Assembly (NCBI GenBank): GCA_038322815.1
Contig: JBBQGG010000005.1
Span: 23,464-87,463 of the forward strand
DNA length: 64,000 bases
From: PALSA-1296 sp038322815
Lineage (GTDB): Bacteria > Bacteroidota > Ignavibacteria > Palsa-1295
Direction of reading: 5' to 3'
The translations under genes were made by a program, and so were the position numbers. The notes under the pieces were generated by a model that did not search any database, was not told where the DNA came from, and saw nothing but the letters and a program-made list of their open reading frames with translations. Shown one piece after another: positions 1-8,911 of this stretch (positions within the stretch are counted from its first letter, which is position 1; every line of letters starts with the position of its first letter).

Positions 1-1043
1 ACAGCAGATGAATCACTGAGCGGATTGCCGGCAAGATCATGAGCAATGTTTTTTATGACATCGAGAGAGTAATTTTTATTTGCTTCTAAAGGTTTTGAAG
101 TGAGCAAAATTGCTACACCCGGTTTGCGTACAATATTTTCTCTATATGCTGCTAGTATCGGAATAGTAAAGCCAGCCGTATCTTTTAGAATAAATACTTC
201 AGGTCTGATAGATGCACTATCCATAGCCTCAGTAAATCGTGCGCGGATATGGTATGCATCCGTGATCTCTGCATCCTGAAGCTGCGGCTTAACTGAATCG
301 GATTTTGGAGCCATCCGAATATGGATATCCGTTTTTTCAGGTGTATCAAGTATAACATCTTTATTAGGAACACCAAATGCATCAATTCCAGGATCGAATA
401 CTTTATTGCGGAATTCATCGATGAGCGCGAAAATGCGGTAAGAATGTCCAACCTTCATAGCATTGAATTCAAAAAGCCCCTTATTGCTTGGCTGAGTAAT
501 AAAATCCGGGCGGGTTTTATCAAACCTCAGCGTATCGATTAAATGCTCCGTAATATCGTAGGCAAAGATCGAAACGTTAGTCAGATCAGTCGGCGCACCT
601 ATATTTAAAGGAGGAAGTATTGTTCCCGCTATATGGCCGGTATCTATTATGTTTCCAGTCGAAAGAACAATTTGAAGAGGGACGAGAAGTGGGGATCCTC
701 TTCGTGTTTTTAAATCCTTGCTTAGGCTAACAACATACGTCGTATTTTCTCGAAACTGTTCAGGCAATACAACAACAACTTCGTCATATCCGGACCATTT
801 GTATTTCACAACTCCGCTCATATATGGAATAACCGTGAGGGATGACATGAAACTTGACCGGTCTATATTTTTCTTGAAAATAAAATGAAGTTTCGTATCA
901 CGCTCGACATTCAACTGCCGTTGATGAGGCATTGTTGTATCAAGAGTAGGCGGAGTTTTATCTTCAGGGCCCCCTGGCGGCGGCTGAATTGAAGCGCATC
1001 CAATGAAGCCGAGAAAAAGTAGAAAGGGAATAAAGCGACTCAT
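1..1043 (-). CDS. Ig-like domain lipoprotein, 3' end outside window
   Basis: The reading frame is open from the ATG at 1043 to the left edge (about 347 codons), so the C-terminus is missing. The N-terminus is a lipoprotein signal: a hydrophobic stretch ending in FIGC, with Cys16 as the likely lipidated residue, followed by a Pro/Gly-rich linker. Residues about 30-110 (PPTLDTTMP ... NTTYVVSLSKDL) have the pattern of the bacterial Ig-like domain found in SbsA-type surface proteins (Big_5). A second copy seems to begin near residue 265 (ARFTEAMDS ... KNYSLDVIKNI ... LAGNPL). The start overlaps the stop of the upstream epimerase in an ATGA, so the two are probably cotranscribed and translationally coupled. 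The role is not known; a cell-surface or periplasmic anchored protein is inferred. Confidence 0.8.
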   Translation of the reverse strand, partial: MSRFIPFLLFLGFIGCASIQPPPGGPEDKTPPTLDTTMPHQRQLNVERDTKLHFIFKKNIDRSSFMSSLTVIPYMSGVVKYKWSGYDEVVVVLPEQFRENTTYVVSLSKDLKTRRGSPLLVPLQIVLSTGNIIDTGHIAGTILPPLNIGAPTDLTNVSIFAYDITEHLIDTLRFDKTRPDFITQPSNKGLFEFNAMKVGHSYRIFALIDEFRNKVFDPGIDAFGVPNKDVILDTPEKTDIHIRMAPKSDSVKPQLQDAEITDAYHIRARFTEAMDSASIRPEVFILKDTAGFTIPILAAYRENIVRKPGVAILLTSKPLEANKNYSLDVIKNIAHDLAGNPLSDSSA

Positions 1044-1975
1044 TTAACGTGAGCTTTTTTAAAATATTCAACAGTTCGCTCCAACCCATCTTCAAAGTCG
1101 GTCTCAGGTTTCCAACCAAGAAGTTTTTCTGCCTTTTCCGGTGTGCAAACGCTTCGTTTCTGCTCACCCTTGCGCGCTTCAGAATAGGATGCCTTGGCTT
1201 TCCCATCGGTGATAATTCCTGAAAGGATAGAAAAAAGATTATTTACATTTGTTTCTATACCTGTTGAGATATTGAAAGTTTCGGATTCAATGTTTTTTTC
1301 CAGTGCCAAGAGATGTGCTTGCACTACGTCCCCGATATAGACATAATCACGTGTCTGCTCTCCATCTCCGAAAATTACGGATTGTTTTCCTGCAAGTAAG
1401 TTATTGGTAAAAATAGAAACAACGCCTGCTTCACCATGAGGATCTTGACGAGGACCAAATACATTTGCATAGCGAAAGATCGTATTTGACAATCCATGTA
1501 CCGTCAAATAATAATGCAAATACAGTTCGACTGAACGTTTCGCAATCCCGTATGGTGATTCAGGACGCGTCGGATGATTTTCATCTGCTGGAAAATAATC
1601 CTGCTCGCCGTAGATAGCTCCGCCGGTCGAAGCAAAGATAAATCGTTTTACAGAATGCTCACGAGAAGCCTCCAATAAATTGATCGAGCCGATAATATTG
1701 GTCTCAGCGTCAAATACCGGATCGGTAACGCTTTTTCGCACATCCATTTGTGCAGCATGATGATTTACGACGTCAAACTTATGCTCCTTAAAAAGTCGGC
1801 TGATCAGTGAGATATCACGAATATCTCCTTCTACAAAATGAGCCTCGGAGTTAAGATTTTTTATATTCCCGGAAGATAAATTATCCAATACAACAACAGA
1901 GTGCCCGCTTTCAATAAGTGCATCAGTGATATGAGAGGCGATGAATCCGGCTCCGCCGGTGACGAGTATTTTCAA
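1040..1975 (-). CDS. NAD-dependent epimerase/dehydratase (GalE-like)
   Basis: This 311-residue protein belongs to the extended short-chain dehydrogenase family that acts on nucleotide sugars, such as UDP-glucose 4-epimerase. The Rossmann motif GGAGFI is at residues 7-12. The catalytic pair YxxxK is Tyr142/Lys146 (YGIAK), preceded by the STGGAIYGE segment that carries the catalytic Ser/Thr. NHHAAQMDVR near residue 71 and RYANVFGPRQDP downstream are typical of GalE-like members. Length is normal. It overlaps the downstream lipoprotein gene by four bases (ATGA). The exact substrate cannot be read from the sequence; UDP-glucose, UDP-GlcNAc or related sugars for envelope polysaccharide are possible. 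Confidence 0.88.
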   Translation of the reverse strand: MKILVTGGAGFIASHITDALIESGHSVVVLDNLSSGNIKNLNSEAHFVEGDIRDISLISRLFKEHKFDVVNHHAAQMDVRKSVTDPVFDAETNIIGSINLLEASREHSVKRFIFASTGGAIYGEQDYFPADENHPTRPESPYGIAKRSVELYLHYYLTVHGLSNTIFRYANVFGPRQDPHGEAGVVSIFTNNLLAGKQSVIFGDGEQTRDYVYIGDVVQAHLLALEKNIESETFNISTGIETNVNNLFSILSGIITDGKAKASYSEARKGEQKRSVCTPEKAEKLLGWKPETDFEDGLERTVEYFKKAHVK

Positions 1976-2110
1976 ATCGAATAAAAAATGAAAGGTTAAG
2001 TACTAACTCTAACACCATTCACACCAAAAACTTCCCTTCCATAGGACTTAGTCGATTTCTCTATTGGAATTCTGAAACTTCTTTCCCTCCTTTGTGATTT
2101 ATATATACGT

Positions 2111-2602
2111 ATGAAAAAGCTGTTTATTTTCGGTTTTTTAGTTATGGCAGTAAGTCTTGCGAATGCTCAGTTTCGCAGCGGTTCCGGCATGAATACTGAC
2201 GAAAAACCGACAAGCACTTTAGAAGCAATGTCCGGACATGGTGATGATTTTTTCTCGCGATTATTCGATCCTGAGCGGTTTTCTATGCATCAAACTTATA
2301 CGATGTCTTTTTCTTCCGGAGGGGGTCAATCAACAAGTTTAGGGGTATTTACAAATACATTTGCGTATAAAGCATCCGAAGATCTTTTTATTTCCGCTGA
2401 TCTTTCTGCAGTGTATTCCCCATACAGTTCACTTGGCTCGGCATTTCAGAAAAGTATCAATGGTGTTTATCTATCCAGTGCGAGGCTTGATTGGAAAATG
2501 GGTGAGCATACTTCAATGAGAATAGAATATAATGGAATGCCTTATTCGAATTCATACTTTTCCCCATTCGGATATTACGATTCACCATTTCCGATACGCT
2601 AA
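2111..2602 (+). CDS. small exported protein, unknown function
   Basis: A 163-residue protein with a clear signal peptide (MKKLFIFGFLVMAVSLANA, cleavage likely before QFRSG). The mature part is rich in Ser, Gly, Tyr and Phe and has alternating hydrophobic strands (FTNTFAYKASEDLFISADLS), which suggests a small beta-rich periplasmic or outer-membrane-associated protein. I do not recognise the family. It is the first gene of a plus-strand run: a LytR_C membrane protein starts 19 bases after its stop and rsfS follows, so it is probably cotranscribed with them. Its function cannot be inferred from that context. Confidence 0.7.
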   Translation: MKKLFIFGFLVMAVSLANAQFRSGSGMNTDEKPTSTLEAMSGHGDDFFSRLFDPERFSMHQTYTMSFSSGGGQSTSLGVFTNTFAYKASEDLFISADLSAVYSPYSSLGSAFQKSINGVYLSSARLDWKMGEHTSMRIEYNGMPYSNSYFSPFGYYDSPFPIR

Positions 2603-2620
2603 CGTTTTATAACGTATTAC

Positions 2621-3133
2621 TTGGCAAAAATTCCACTATCCTTTCCATTCAAACGCCGTTCAAAACGCAAAGGCAGAACCCGCTCCCAGAAAATCTCATC
2701 CCTATTTCTTTGGATCACATTACTTGGCGCAACTTCCGTCGTAGTGCTTTTGGGATGGCAATTTATCAGCCGCATGTGGGTGAAGCCGCCTGTTTCAAGT
2801 ACCAGAGAGCGAACCGACATGCTGGTAAAAACCGGAGAGCACATCCAGCTTACGGTAATGAATGGCTCCGGCGTGCCAAATACAGCGAGAGTATTTACTG
2901 ATTTTTTACGAGCAAGAAAATTTGACGTCGTGGAGATGACAAATTATAAAGAAAAAAATGTGGAGCATACATTTATTATTGATAAAGTTTCCGATACTGT
3001 TGCAGCGCAAAAAGTGGCGTATGCTCTTGGAATTAGCAATTCGCTCATCATTCATGAGCCTGATTCTAACGCATTCGTCGATGCAGCAGTCGTTATCGGT
3101 AAAGATTATTTACACACCAGCCCAATGAAATAG
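2621..3133 (+). CDS. membrane-anchored LytR_C domain protein
   Basis: The start is a TTG at 2621, 19 bases after the previous stop; no better ATG precedes the basic N-terminus. Residues 1-24 are strongly basic (KRRSKRKGRTRSQK), followed by one transmembrane segment at about 27-50. After a short linker, residues about 74-165 (IQLTVMNGSGVPNTA ... VAYALGISNSLI) match the LytR/CpsA/Psr C-terminal domain (LytR_C), including the characteristic V-x-N-G-S/T-G-x-x-x-x-A motif. No LCP phosphotransferase domain is present, so this is a stand-alone LytR_C protein anchored in the inner membrane and facing the periplasm. In other bacteria this domain often sits directly upstream of rsfS, as it does here (5 bases between the genes). 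Confidence 0.8.
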   Translation: MAKIPLSFPFKRRSKRKGRTRSQKISSLFLWITLLGATSVVVLLGWQFISRMWVKPPVSSTRERTDMLVKTGEHIQLTVMNGSGVPNTARVFTDFLRARKFDVVEMTNYKEKNVEHTFIIDKVSDTVAAQKVAYALGISNSLIIHEPDSNAFVDAAVVIGKDYLHTSPMK

Positions 3134-3138
3134 CAGAT

Positions 3139-3657
3139 ATGGCAAAAACAGTTACAACAAAGAAGAAAACAGCACCGAAAAAAACAGTCGTTAAGAAAAG
3201 TCCCGTAAAGAAAGCCGCCGCTCCGAAAAAAGCAGTTGCCAGAAAACGTCCTGCGCCCAAACCTAAACCGGAGATAAATAAACTGATCGCCCATGCAGCA
3301 GCAGAATTTGCTCTTGAAAAGAAAGGGACGAACATTAAAGTGCTCGATGTTCGCGAGATCACTTCATTCACCGATTTTTTTGTTATTGCAACAGGCTCAA
3401 GCGATATGCAGGTCAAGGCTATCGCAGAAAATATTTTGAATAAAATGCGCGAAAGCGGTGTCACTCCCTGGAAAAGCGAAGGCTGGGATGCACTGCAATG
3501 GGTGATCGTCGATTTCGTTGATGTTGTTGTGCATATTTTTAGTGAGACCGCAAGAGATTTTTATCATCTTGAACGGTTATGGGCAGATGCACCAACGGAG
3601 ATCATTGAGGATAAGCCTGTTGCGAAGAAACGGAAACCTGCAAAAACAAAAGACTAA
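3139..3657 (+). CDS. rsfS: ribosomal silencing factor RsfS with basic tails
   Basis: RsfS (YbeB/Iojap) binds ribosomal protein uL14 and blocks subunit joining when nutrients are low. The conserved domain covers residues about 50-155, with KGTNIKVLDVREITSFTDFFVIATG and the WKSEGWDALQWVIVDFVDVVVHIF block that is diagnostic for the family. Usual members are 105-130 residues; this one has 172 because of an N-terminal extension of about 48 residues made almost only of Lys, Ala, Pro and Val and a second Lys-rich tail at the C-terminus (KPVAKKRKPAKTKD). Such tails resemble histone H1-like or ribosome-binding extensions. It follows the LytR_C gene by 5 bases and is followed by a beta-CASP nuclease, so an operon is likely. 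Confidence 0.9.
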   Translation: MAKTVTTKKKTAPKKTVVKKSPVKKAAAPKKAVARKRPAPKPKPEINKLIAHAAAEFALEKKGTNIKVLDVREITSFTDFFVIATGSSDMQVKAIAENILNKMRESGVTPWKSEGWDALQWVIVDFVDVVVHIFSETARDFYHLERLWADAPTEIIEDKPVAKKRKPAKTKD

Positions 3658-3681
3658 ACAATGTCATAAAAAAATACATCA

Positions 3682-5094
3682 ATGCTTAACATTCATTTTC
3701 TCGGCGCCGCAGGGCAAGTTACAGGCTCAAAATATTTTATTTATTCATCGACATCACGAGGCTTCCTGCTTGATTGCGGACTTTTTCAGGGTCCGCCGGA
3801 ATTAAGCCAGATGAATCGTATTCCTCTGTCGATCCCCATCGGTGCGATCGGTAATATCCTTATCACCCATGCACATCTCGACCATGTCGGTTATTTGCCC
3901 CATATCGTAAGAGATGGATATAGCGGAAATATTTTTGCAACAGAAGCGACGATAGAAATTGCAGGCTATGTGTTGCGTGATTCCGCACATTTACAGGAAG
4001 AAGATTCTAAGAATGCAAATAAGCATGGATGGTCGAAGCATAAGCCTGCACTTCCGCTCTATACATCCGAAGATGCTGAGCAAACTATCTCACTTTTCAA
4101 ACCTATCGAACGCTATCAGAAAAAAATATTACCCGATAATATTTCTGCCGAATACTCAAATGCAGGACATATTCTCGGTTCCTGCTCGATTCGAATAGAA
4201 AAACGTTACGATGATCGTGCTCCGATAAGCGTTTTGTTTTCCGGTGATATCGGAAGACGTACTCCGGTCTATTTGAAACCGAAAGACCCGGCACCACAAG
4301 CCGATTATGTTGTCTGTGAATCTACCTATGGCGATAGATTGCATAAAGCTATTGATCCGAAAGCTGAGTTACGTGATGTTGTTCTCGAAGCGGTCAAAAC
4401 CAAATCAATGTTAGTTATTCCCGCTTTTGCAGTTGATCGTTCGCAAGAGCTTCTTTTCTGTCTGAATGCTTTGATGCGCGACGGCGAAATTCCTATGCTC
4501 AAAACATATATTGATAGTCCGATGGCAACCGGCGTGACAGATATTTATGATAAATTTACCGACGAGCATATTTTTACGAAAGAAGAATTAGATGAACCGG
4601 ATAAAAACCCACTTCGCTTTCAATCGTTGAAATTCACAAAGTCACCGAATGAATCGAAGCAACTCAACGATCTTAAAGGTCCAGCCATCATCATCAGCGC
4701 AAGTGGGATGGCTACAGGAGGACGTGTCGTTCATCATTTGATCAACCGCCTTCCGAAGACGGATACGATCGTACTTATCACCGGATATCAAGCCGAACAA
4801 ACCCTCGGCAGGGCACTTGTCGAAGGAGCAAAAAGTGTGTTCATCCACGGTCAGCAGATCGAAGTGAAAGCACAGATCAGAACGCTGAATTCATTTAGCG
4901 GTCATGCTGATCAGGGCGAGATCATGGACTGGCTAAAGAGTATGCCGAAACCGCCGAAGAAAATATTCCTAACTCACGGAGAAGATAATGCCAGGATTGC
5001 GCTTAAAGCAAAGATCGAACAAGAGCTAAAATGGGAAGTGATGATGCCACACTTAGGAAATTCGTTTGATCTGGAATCAGATTCGAGTTCTTAA
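3682..5094 (+). CDS. beta-CASP metallo-beta-lactamase-fold nuclease
   Basis: A 470-residue protein of the CPSF/Int9-like beta-CASP family, which usually acts as a zinc-dependent ribonuclease. The metal motif HAHLDH is at residues 63-68. Later metal-binding elements are visible: GHILGS (motif 3), SGDIG (motif 4), and in the beta-CASP part AFAVDRSQELL, the SPMA segment, ISASGMATGGR, and finally FSGHADQ and LTHGE near the C-terminus. Length is normal for the bacterial group. It lies 24 bases after rsfS and ends in a heptamer repeat that doubles as the convergent intergenic region. RNA processing or decay is the likely role; a DNA substrate is possible but less likely. Confidence 0.88.
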   Translation: MLNIHFLGAAGQVTGSKYFIYSSTSRGFLLDCGLFQGPPELSQMNRIPLSIPIGAIGNILITHAHLDHVGYLPHIVRDGYSGNIFATEATIEIAGYVLRDSAHLQEEDSKNANKHGWSKHKPALPLYTSEDAEQTISLFKPIERYQKKILPDNISAEYSNAGHILGSCSIRIEKRYDDRAPISVLFSGDIGRRTPVYLKPKDPAPQADYVVCESTYGDRLHKAIDPKAELRDVVLEAVKTKSMLVIPAFAVDRSQELLFCLNALMRDGEIPMLKTYIDSPMATGVTDIYDKFTDEHIFTKEELDEPDKNPLRFQSLKFTKSPNESKQLNDLKGPAIIISASGMATGGRVVHHLINRLPKTDTIVLITGYQAEQTLGRALVEGAKSVFIHGQQIEVKAQIRTLNSFSGHADQGEIMDWLKSMPKPPKKIFLTHGEDNARIALKAKIEQELKWEVMMPHLGNSFDLESDSSS

Positions 5095-5178
5095 TTCTTA
5101 ATTCTTAATTCTTAATTCTTAATTCTTAGTTCTTAGTTCTTATTTTTTTATTAAGAATTAAGCACTAAGAACTAAGAA
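5091..5178. repeat. heptamer tandem repeat (TTCTTAA) with inverted partner
   Basis: Starting at the stop codon of the beta-CASP gene, the unit TTCTTAA is repeated about five times and then varies to TTCTTAG. After a T-rich spacer the complement appears (TTAAGAATTAAG, CTAAGAACTAAGAAC), so the whole stretch can fold back. It fills the gap between two convergent genes and could act as a bidirectional terminator. The period is seven throughout. Confidence 0.85.
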
Positions 5179-5181
5179 CTT

Positions 5182-6546
5182 TTACCACGTCCGAATAACC
5201 GTATATTCCACTTTCTGCTCACTCCGTGCTTTCACCGGAACATGAAAGACGATCTCATTTGCATTCTTTTTCTCAAAGTCCATTGATTGTTTAATAATCT
5301 CCCAATTATTGTACCCCATCGTTTCGAGGGCATCTATCGTCACATCTTCATCTTTCCGATTCTTAAGTGTTATTTGAATTGTTTCTCTCGATGTACGATC
5401 ACCATTACTCTTTGAATCTATAACCACTCGTTCTCCGATAAGATCGAAAGCATCACCAACTTTTAATGTGATTTTCTCATCGCGTGGCGTATGCTTAATC
5501 CTGTCTTCGCCGACAAATTGATACGAACCATCCTTATCTTTTTTCATTACGCGAACGATGCCTTCAGGAAGCGGCATTCCCATATTGTTCTCTTTTGCGT
5601 TTTCAAATTTAATTGTAACCTCAGCATTTCTACCGCCTCTAAACGAATAAATCTTTTGTGCTTTTACTTTATCCGCTTCCAAAAGGGATATTTGTTTTAC
5701 TTCGTTATTCTTGATAGTTACTTGTCTGCCAAGGTCATAAATATGATATTCGAATAATCCGCGCTCTTCAAAAGAGGGCGCCATCATGGCAAGTTTCTCT
5801 GCGTTCTGATTTCCGCGACTCCCATGAATAGAGTATCCGTCATTATTATATACTTTGTTAATTGCGCCTGCTACAAGTTTCAGTTTAGCATTCTCAAAAG
5901 TTGCTCCGCATTTATTATCAACACTTACCCAACCTGTCAGGTCAAGTGATTTATCATCATCGGCAAGCGAAATGATGTATTCTGCATGCCAGGAAATTCC
6001 TGAAGTTTGATACAAGACTTCAAGAGGTTCTTGATTGAGAGTAGAATTTGATGAGACATTCCAAATCAGAGTCGGTCTTGTAATCAGTCCTTCCGGTAAA
6101 TTCGGAACAGAAATTCTGTACTGTGTTGTGCTTGGGAACATCAGAATGCCCGAAGGCGAAGAGAGAGTTATTTGTCCTCCTTGTGATGAAAGCAGGATGC
6201 CCTCAGTCTTATTGCCTTTGTCATCGGTGAGCGAGATTTGTTTATCAATATATTTCTCGAGAAGTTTTTCCTGATTAACAAGATCATATTCGAAGTTCTG
6301 CTCCAGAATTTCCACATCTTTCGGATGTTCCGAAGCTGTGATCTTCACTGTTGTCGGGTCAATCAGTGAAGGTACATCGAGTAGTTTTACTTCGCTCTGC
6401 CCTTTTTTTAGATCGAAAAGTCGCACATCACGGACGACTCCAAGATTATTATTATACACAGTCAGCGCAATGGATTCCCGCTTTGCATCTTGTGCAAAAA
6501 GAGGTGAAGCGCAGAATATAGTGAGAAAGAGGAGATGCTTTTTCAT
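5182..6546 (-). CDS. DUF4139 domain exported protein
   Basis: A 454-residue protein with a signal peptide (MKKHLLFLTIFCASPLFA). The mature N-terminus (ESIALTVYNNNLGVVRDVR) and the segments SGISWHAEYIISLADDDKSLDLTGWVSVDN, YSFRGGRNAEVTIKFENAKENNMGMPLPEGIVRV and VKARSEQKVEYTVIRTW are typical of DUF4139 proteins, which have no established biochemical function. The protein is expected to be periplasmic or outer-surface and beta-rich. It lies 30 bases downstream of ispE on the same strand, and its 3' end meets the beta-CASP gene across a heptamer repeat. I cannot assign a role. Confidence 0.82.
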   Translation of the reverse strand: MKKHLLFLTIFCASPLFAQDAKRESIALTVYNNNLGVVRDVRLFDLKKGQSEVKLLDVPSLIDPTTVKITASEHPKDVEILEQNFEYDLVNQEKLLEKYIDKQISLTDDKGNKTEGILLSSQGGQITLSSPSGILMFPSTTQYRISVPNLPEGLITRPTLIWNVSSNSTLNQEPLEVLYQTSGISWHAEYIISLADDDKSLDLTGWVSVDNKCGATFENAKLKLVAGAINKVYNNDGYSIHGSRGNQNAEKLAMMAPSFEERGLFEYHIYDLGRQVTIKNNEVKQISLLEADKVKAQKIYSFRGGRNAEVTIKFENAKENNMGMPLPEGIVRVMKKDKDGSYQFVGEDRIKHTPRDEKITLKVGDAFDLIGERVVIDSKSNGDRTSRETIQITLKNRKDEDVTIDALETMGYNNWEIIKQSMDFEKKNANEIVFHVPVKARSEQKVEYTVIRTW

Positions 6547-6576
6547 ATAGTTGTTAATCAGTGAAAATAAAACTGC

Positions 6577-7425
6577 TTACTGCGAAATAAACACCTGAGT
6601 TTCCGGATAATCCATTAATAATTTTTCACGAGCCACATTTGCTTTATTGTGATCTTTGAAGATCGCAAAGAAAGCCGAGCCGCTGCCGCTCATCAGAGCA
6701 AACTCAGATCCATACTTATATAAACACTGCTTAAGAGAAAAAAGCGCAGGGTGAAGGGCGAATGCAACTTCTTCAAAATCGTTAGTGATGATTCCATTCC
6801 AAAGGTGAGGCTCTTTTATTGAATTGAATATCTCATTAAAATCAGTTTGCCTTTCTCTCTCTTTGATTCGAAGCATACTATACGCTTTTGCAGTGGAGAT
6901 AAACGTGTTTTTCAGCTTGATAATAAGAATAGGATAAGAGATATGAAAACTAATTGGTAATAACTTTTCTCCTATCTCGCTTGCAATTGCCGCTTGTGAA
7001 TGTAAAAGAAAAAATGGAACATCAGCACCAAGTTTTTTGGCGATCTCAAAGACCTGCTCTTCCGATAATTTTGTGCAATACTTTGAAAATATTTTTATTG
7101 CCGTCGCAGCATCTGCAGAACCGCCGCCCAATCCTGCCCCACTTGGAATATGCTTGCGTAAATGGATATGAAGTTTTGGCATTTCTATATCGGCAGATTT
7201 CGAACAAAGATCAATTGCCTTTACAATAATATTATTTTCATCATTCGGAATATTATGATCGGATGATGAAAAGCGAAAACTCTCAGCTTCTTCAACTAGT
7301 AACTCGTCCAGCGGCTCGTTCAGTTTGTAGAAAACGGTGTTGATATTATGGTATCCATCGTCCCGTTTCGAGAGGATTTCCAATCCAAGATTTATTTTAC
7401 ATGGCGAGGGGTAAAGTTCTTGCAT
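6577..7425 (-). CDS. ispE: 4-diphosphocytidyl-2-C-methyl-D-erythritol kinase
   Basis: IspE phosphorylates CDP-methylerythritol with ATP in the MEP route to isoprenoid precursors. The protein has 282 residues, normal for the family. The GHMP-kinase signature PSGAGLGGGSADAA is at residues 94-107, the N-terminal PCKINLGLEILSKRDDGYH motif is at about 8-26, and the third GHMP motif LMSGSGSAFFAIF is near the C-terminus. The gene is divergent from the lysine transaminase gene (55 bases between starts) and is followed by the DUF4139 gene. Its presence indicates that this organism uses the MEP pathway. Confidence 0.95.
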   Translation of the reverse strand: MQELYPSPCKINLGLEILSKRDDGYHNINTVFYKLNEPLDELLVEEAESFRFSSSDHNIPNDENNIIVKAIDLCSKSADIEMPKLHIHLRKHIPSGAGLGGGSADAATAIKIFSKYCTKLSEEQVFEIAKKLGADVPFFLLHSQAAIASEIGEKLLPISFHISYPILIIKLKNTFISTAKAYSMLRIKERERQTDFNEIFNSIKEPHLWNGIITNDFEEVAFALHPALFSLKQCLYKYGSEFALMSGSGSAFFAIFKDHNKANVAREKLLMDYPETQVFISQ

Positions 7426-7480
7426 TTAATGGTTATTTAGGCTTGTAAACGCATCCCAATCCCTTGTTGTTCTATACATT

Positions 7481-8905
7481 ATGTCAGATAAAAACGTTAT
7501 TGTAATGGAAAGAAGCGCAGAAATAGGCTCTGAGATTTCTGCTGCACCTTATACTGCTAATCATTCACTTCCTGTTCATATCGAAGCCGGCAAAGTCCAT
7601 GAGACTCTTGCCAAACATATTTTAGTTGATGGATTCGACCTTGTCGTTGATCTTGAAAAATCCCAAGGCACATGGATCTATGATGCCCGAACCGGAAAAC
7701 GCTTTCTCGATTTCTTTACTTTTTTCGCTTCAGGTCCCGTCGGACTCAACCATCCGAAAATGCTTGAGCCTGAGTTCAAAGAGCGATTGCTTCATGCTGC
7801 TATTAATAAGCCATCAAGTTCGGATGCTTATACGGTGGAGATGGCAGAGTTCGTTGAGACATTCAGCCGTGTTGCAATTCCCGAATATTTGCCTCATCTT
7901 TTTCTTATCGAAGGCGGCAGCGCTGCTGTTGAAAATGCGCTGAAGGTTGCATTCGATTGGAAAATCCGAAAGAATTTCGTCAAAGGCTATACTCAGGAGC
8001 GCGGTCATCTCGTTATGCATTTCAGATACGGTTTCCATGGCAGAAACGGCTACGGACTTTCACTGACCAATACTGATCCGAATAAAACACTTTATTTCCC
8101 GAAATTCAAAGACTGGCCACGTATCGATTCTCCGTATCTGCGTTTCCCTCTTAACGAAGCGAATATGGCGCAAGCTCTGATCGACGAAGATAATGCGATC
8201 AAACAGATGAAGGAAGCATTCACAAATTATCCCGATCAGATCGCAGCGATAATCATCGAACCTATTCAAGGCGAAGGCGGCGACAACCATTTCAGCAAAC
8301 GATTTTTAACGACGCTGCGCAGACTTGCCGATGAGAATGATGCTATTCTTATTTTCGATGAAGTTCAAACCGGCGTTGGTATCACCGGAAAAATGTGGGC
8401 ACATCAGCATTTTATAAAACCTGATATTATGACGTTTGGCAAAAAGATGCAGGTCTGCGGATTGCTTGCTTCGAAACGGATCGATGAAGTACATGATAAT
8501 GTTTTTATGAAATCCAGCCGCATCAACTCAACGTGGGGCGGAAACCTTGTCGATATGATTCGCGCACAAAAATACCTGGAGATCGTCGCAGAAGAAAAAC
8601 TTGTCGATAATGCTAAAGCTCAAGGCGAACATTTGATCAGCGAACTTCGTAAGATAGAGGAAGAATTTCCGAATCTCGTTTCCAATACTCGTGGTTTAGG
8701 ATTGTTTTGTGCGTTCACAGTTTCCGAAGCTCAGTTGCGCGATGTGCTAAAGCAGAAATGCTATGATGAAGGGCTTATCATCATCGGCTGCGGTGATCGC
8801 TCCATCAGATTCCGTCCGGCATTAAATATAACAAAAGATGAGATTGATCTCGGCATAAAAGTTATTCGTGAACAATTAAAAGAATTATCGGTTAGGGATT
8901 ATTAA
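7481..8905 (+). CDS. lat: L-lysine 6-transaminase
   Basis: This class III aminotransferase moves the epsilon-amino group of lysine to 2-oxoglutarate, giving 2-aminoadipate semialdehyde. The 474-residue protein has the features of lysine 6-transaminase rather than ornithine or acetylornithine transaminase: the substrate-side segment FFTFFASGPVGLNHPKM, the cofactor segment FLIEGGSAAVENALKVAFDWK, IIEPIQGEGGDNHFS, FDEVQTGVGITGKMWA, and the PLP-lysine region FGKKMQVCG (Lys321 or Lys322). In actinobacteria the enzyme is tied to beta-lactam synthesis or persistence, but in Bacteroidota it more likely serves lysine breakdown. The tryptophan dioxygenase gene starts 7 bases after its stop, so the two form an operon. 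Confidence 0.92.
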   Translation: MSDKNVIVMERSAEIGSEISAAPYTANHSLPVHIEAGKVHETLAKHILVDGFDLVVDLEKSQGTWIYDARTGKRFLDFFTFFASGPVGLNHPKMLEPEFKERLLHAAINKPSSSDAYTVEMAEFVETFSRVAIPEYLPHLFLIEGGSAAVENALKVAFDWKIRKNFVKGYTQERGHLVMHFRYGFHGRNGYGLSLTNTDPNKTLYFPKFKDWPRIDSPYLRFPLNEANMAQALIDEDNAIKQMKEAFTNYPDQIAAIIIEPIQGEGGDNHFSKRFLTTLRRLADENDAILIFDEVQTGVGITGKMWAHQHFIKPDIMTFGKKMQVCGLLASKRIDEVHDNVFMKSSRINSTWGGNLVDMIRAQKYLEIVAEEKLVDNAKAQGEHLISELRKIEEEFPNLVSNTRGLGLFCAFTVSEAQLRDVLKQKCYDEGLIIIGCGDRSIRFRPALNITKDEIDLGIKVIREQLKELSVRDY

Positions 8906-8911
8906 TAAATA

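Noticed and set aside
5091..5178. Insertion sequence end
   Set aside because: The inverted halves are simple period-seven arrays without a transposase or target duplication.
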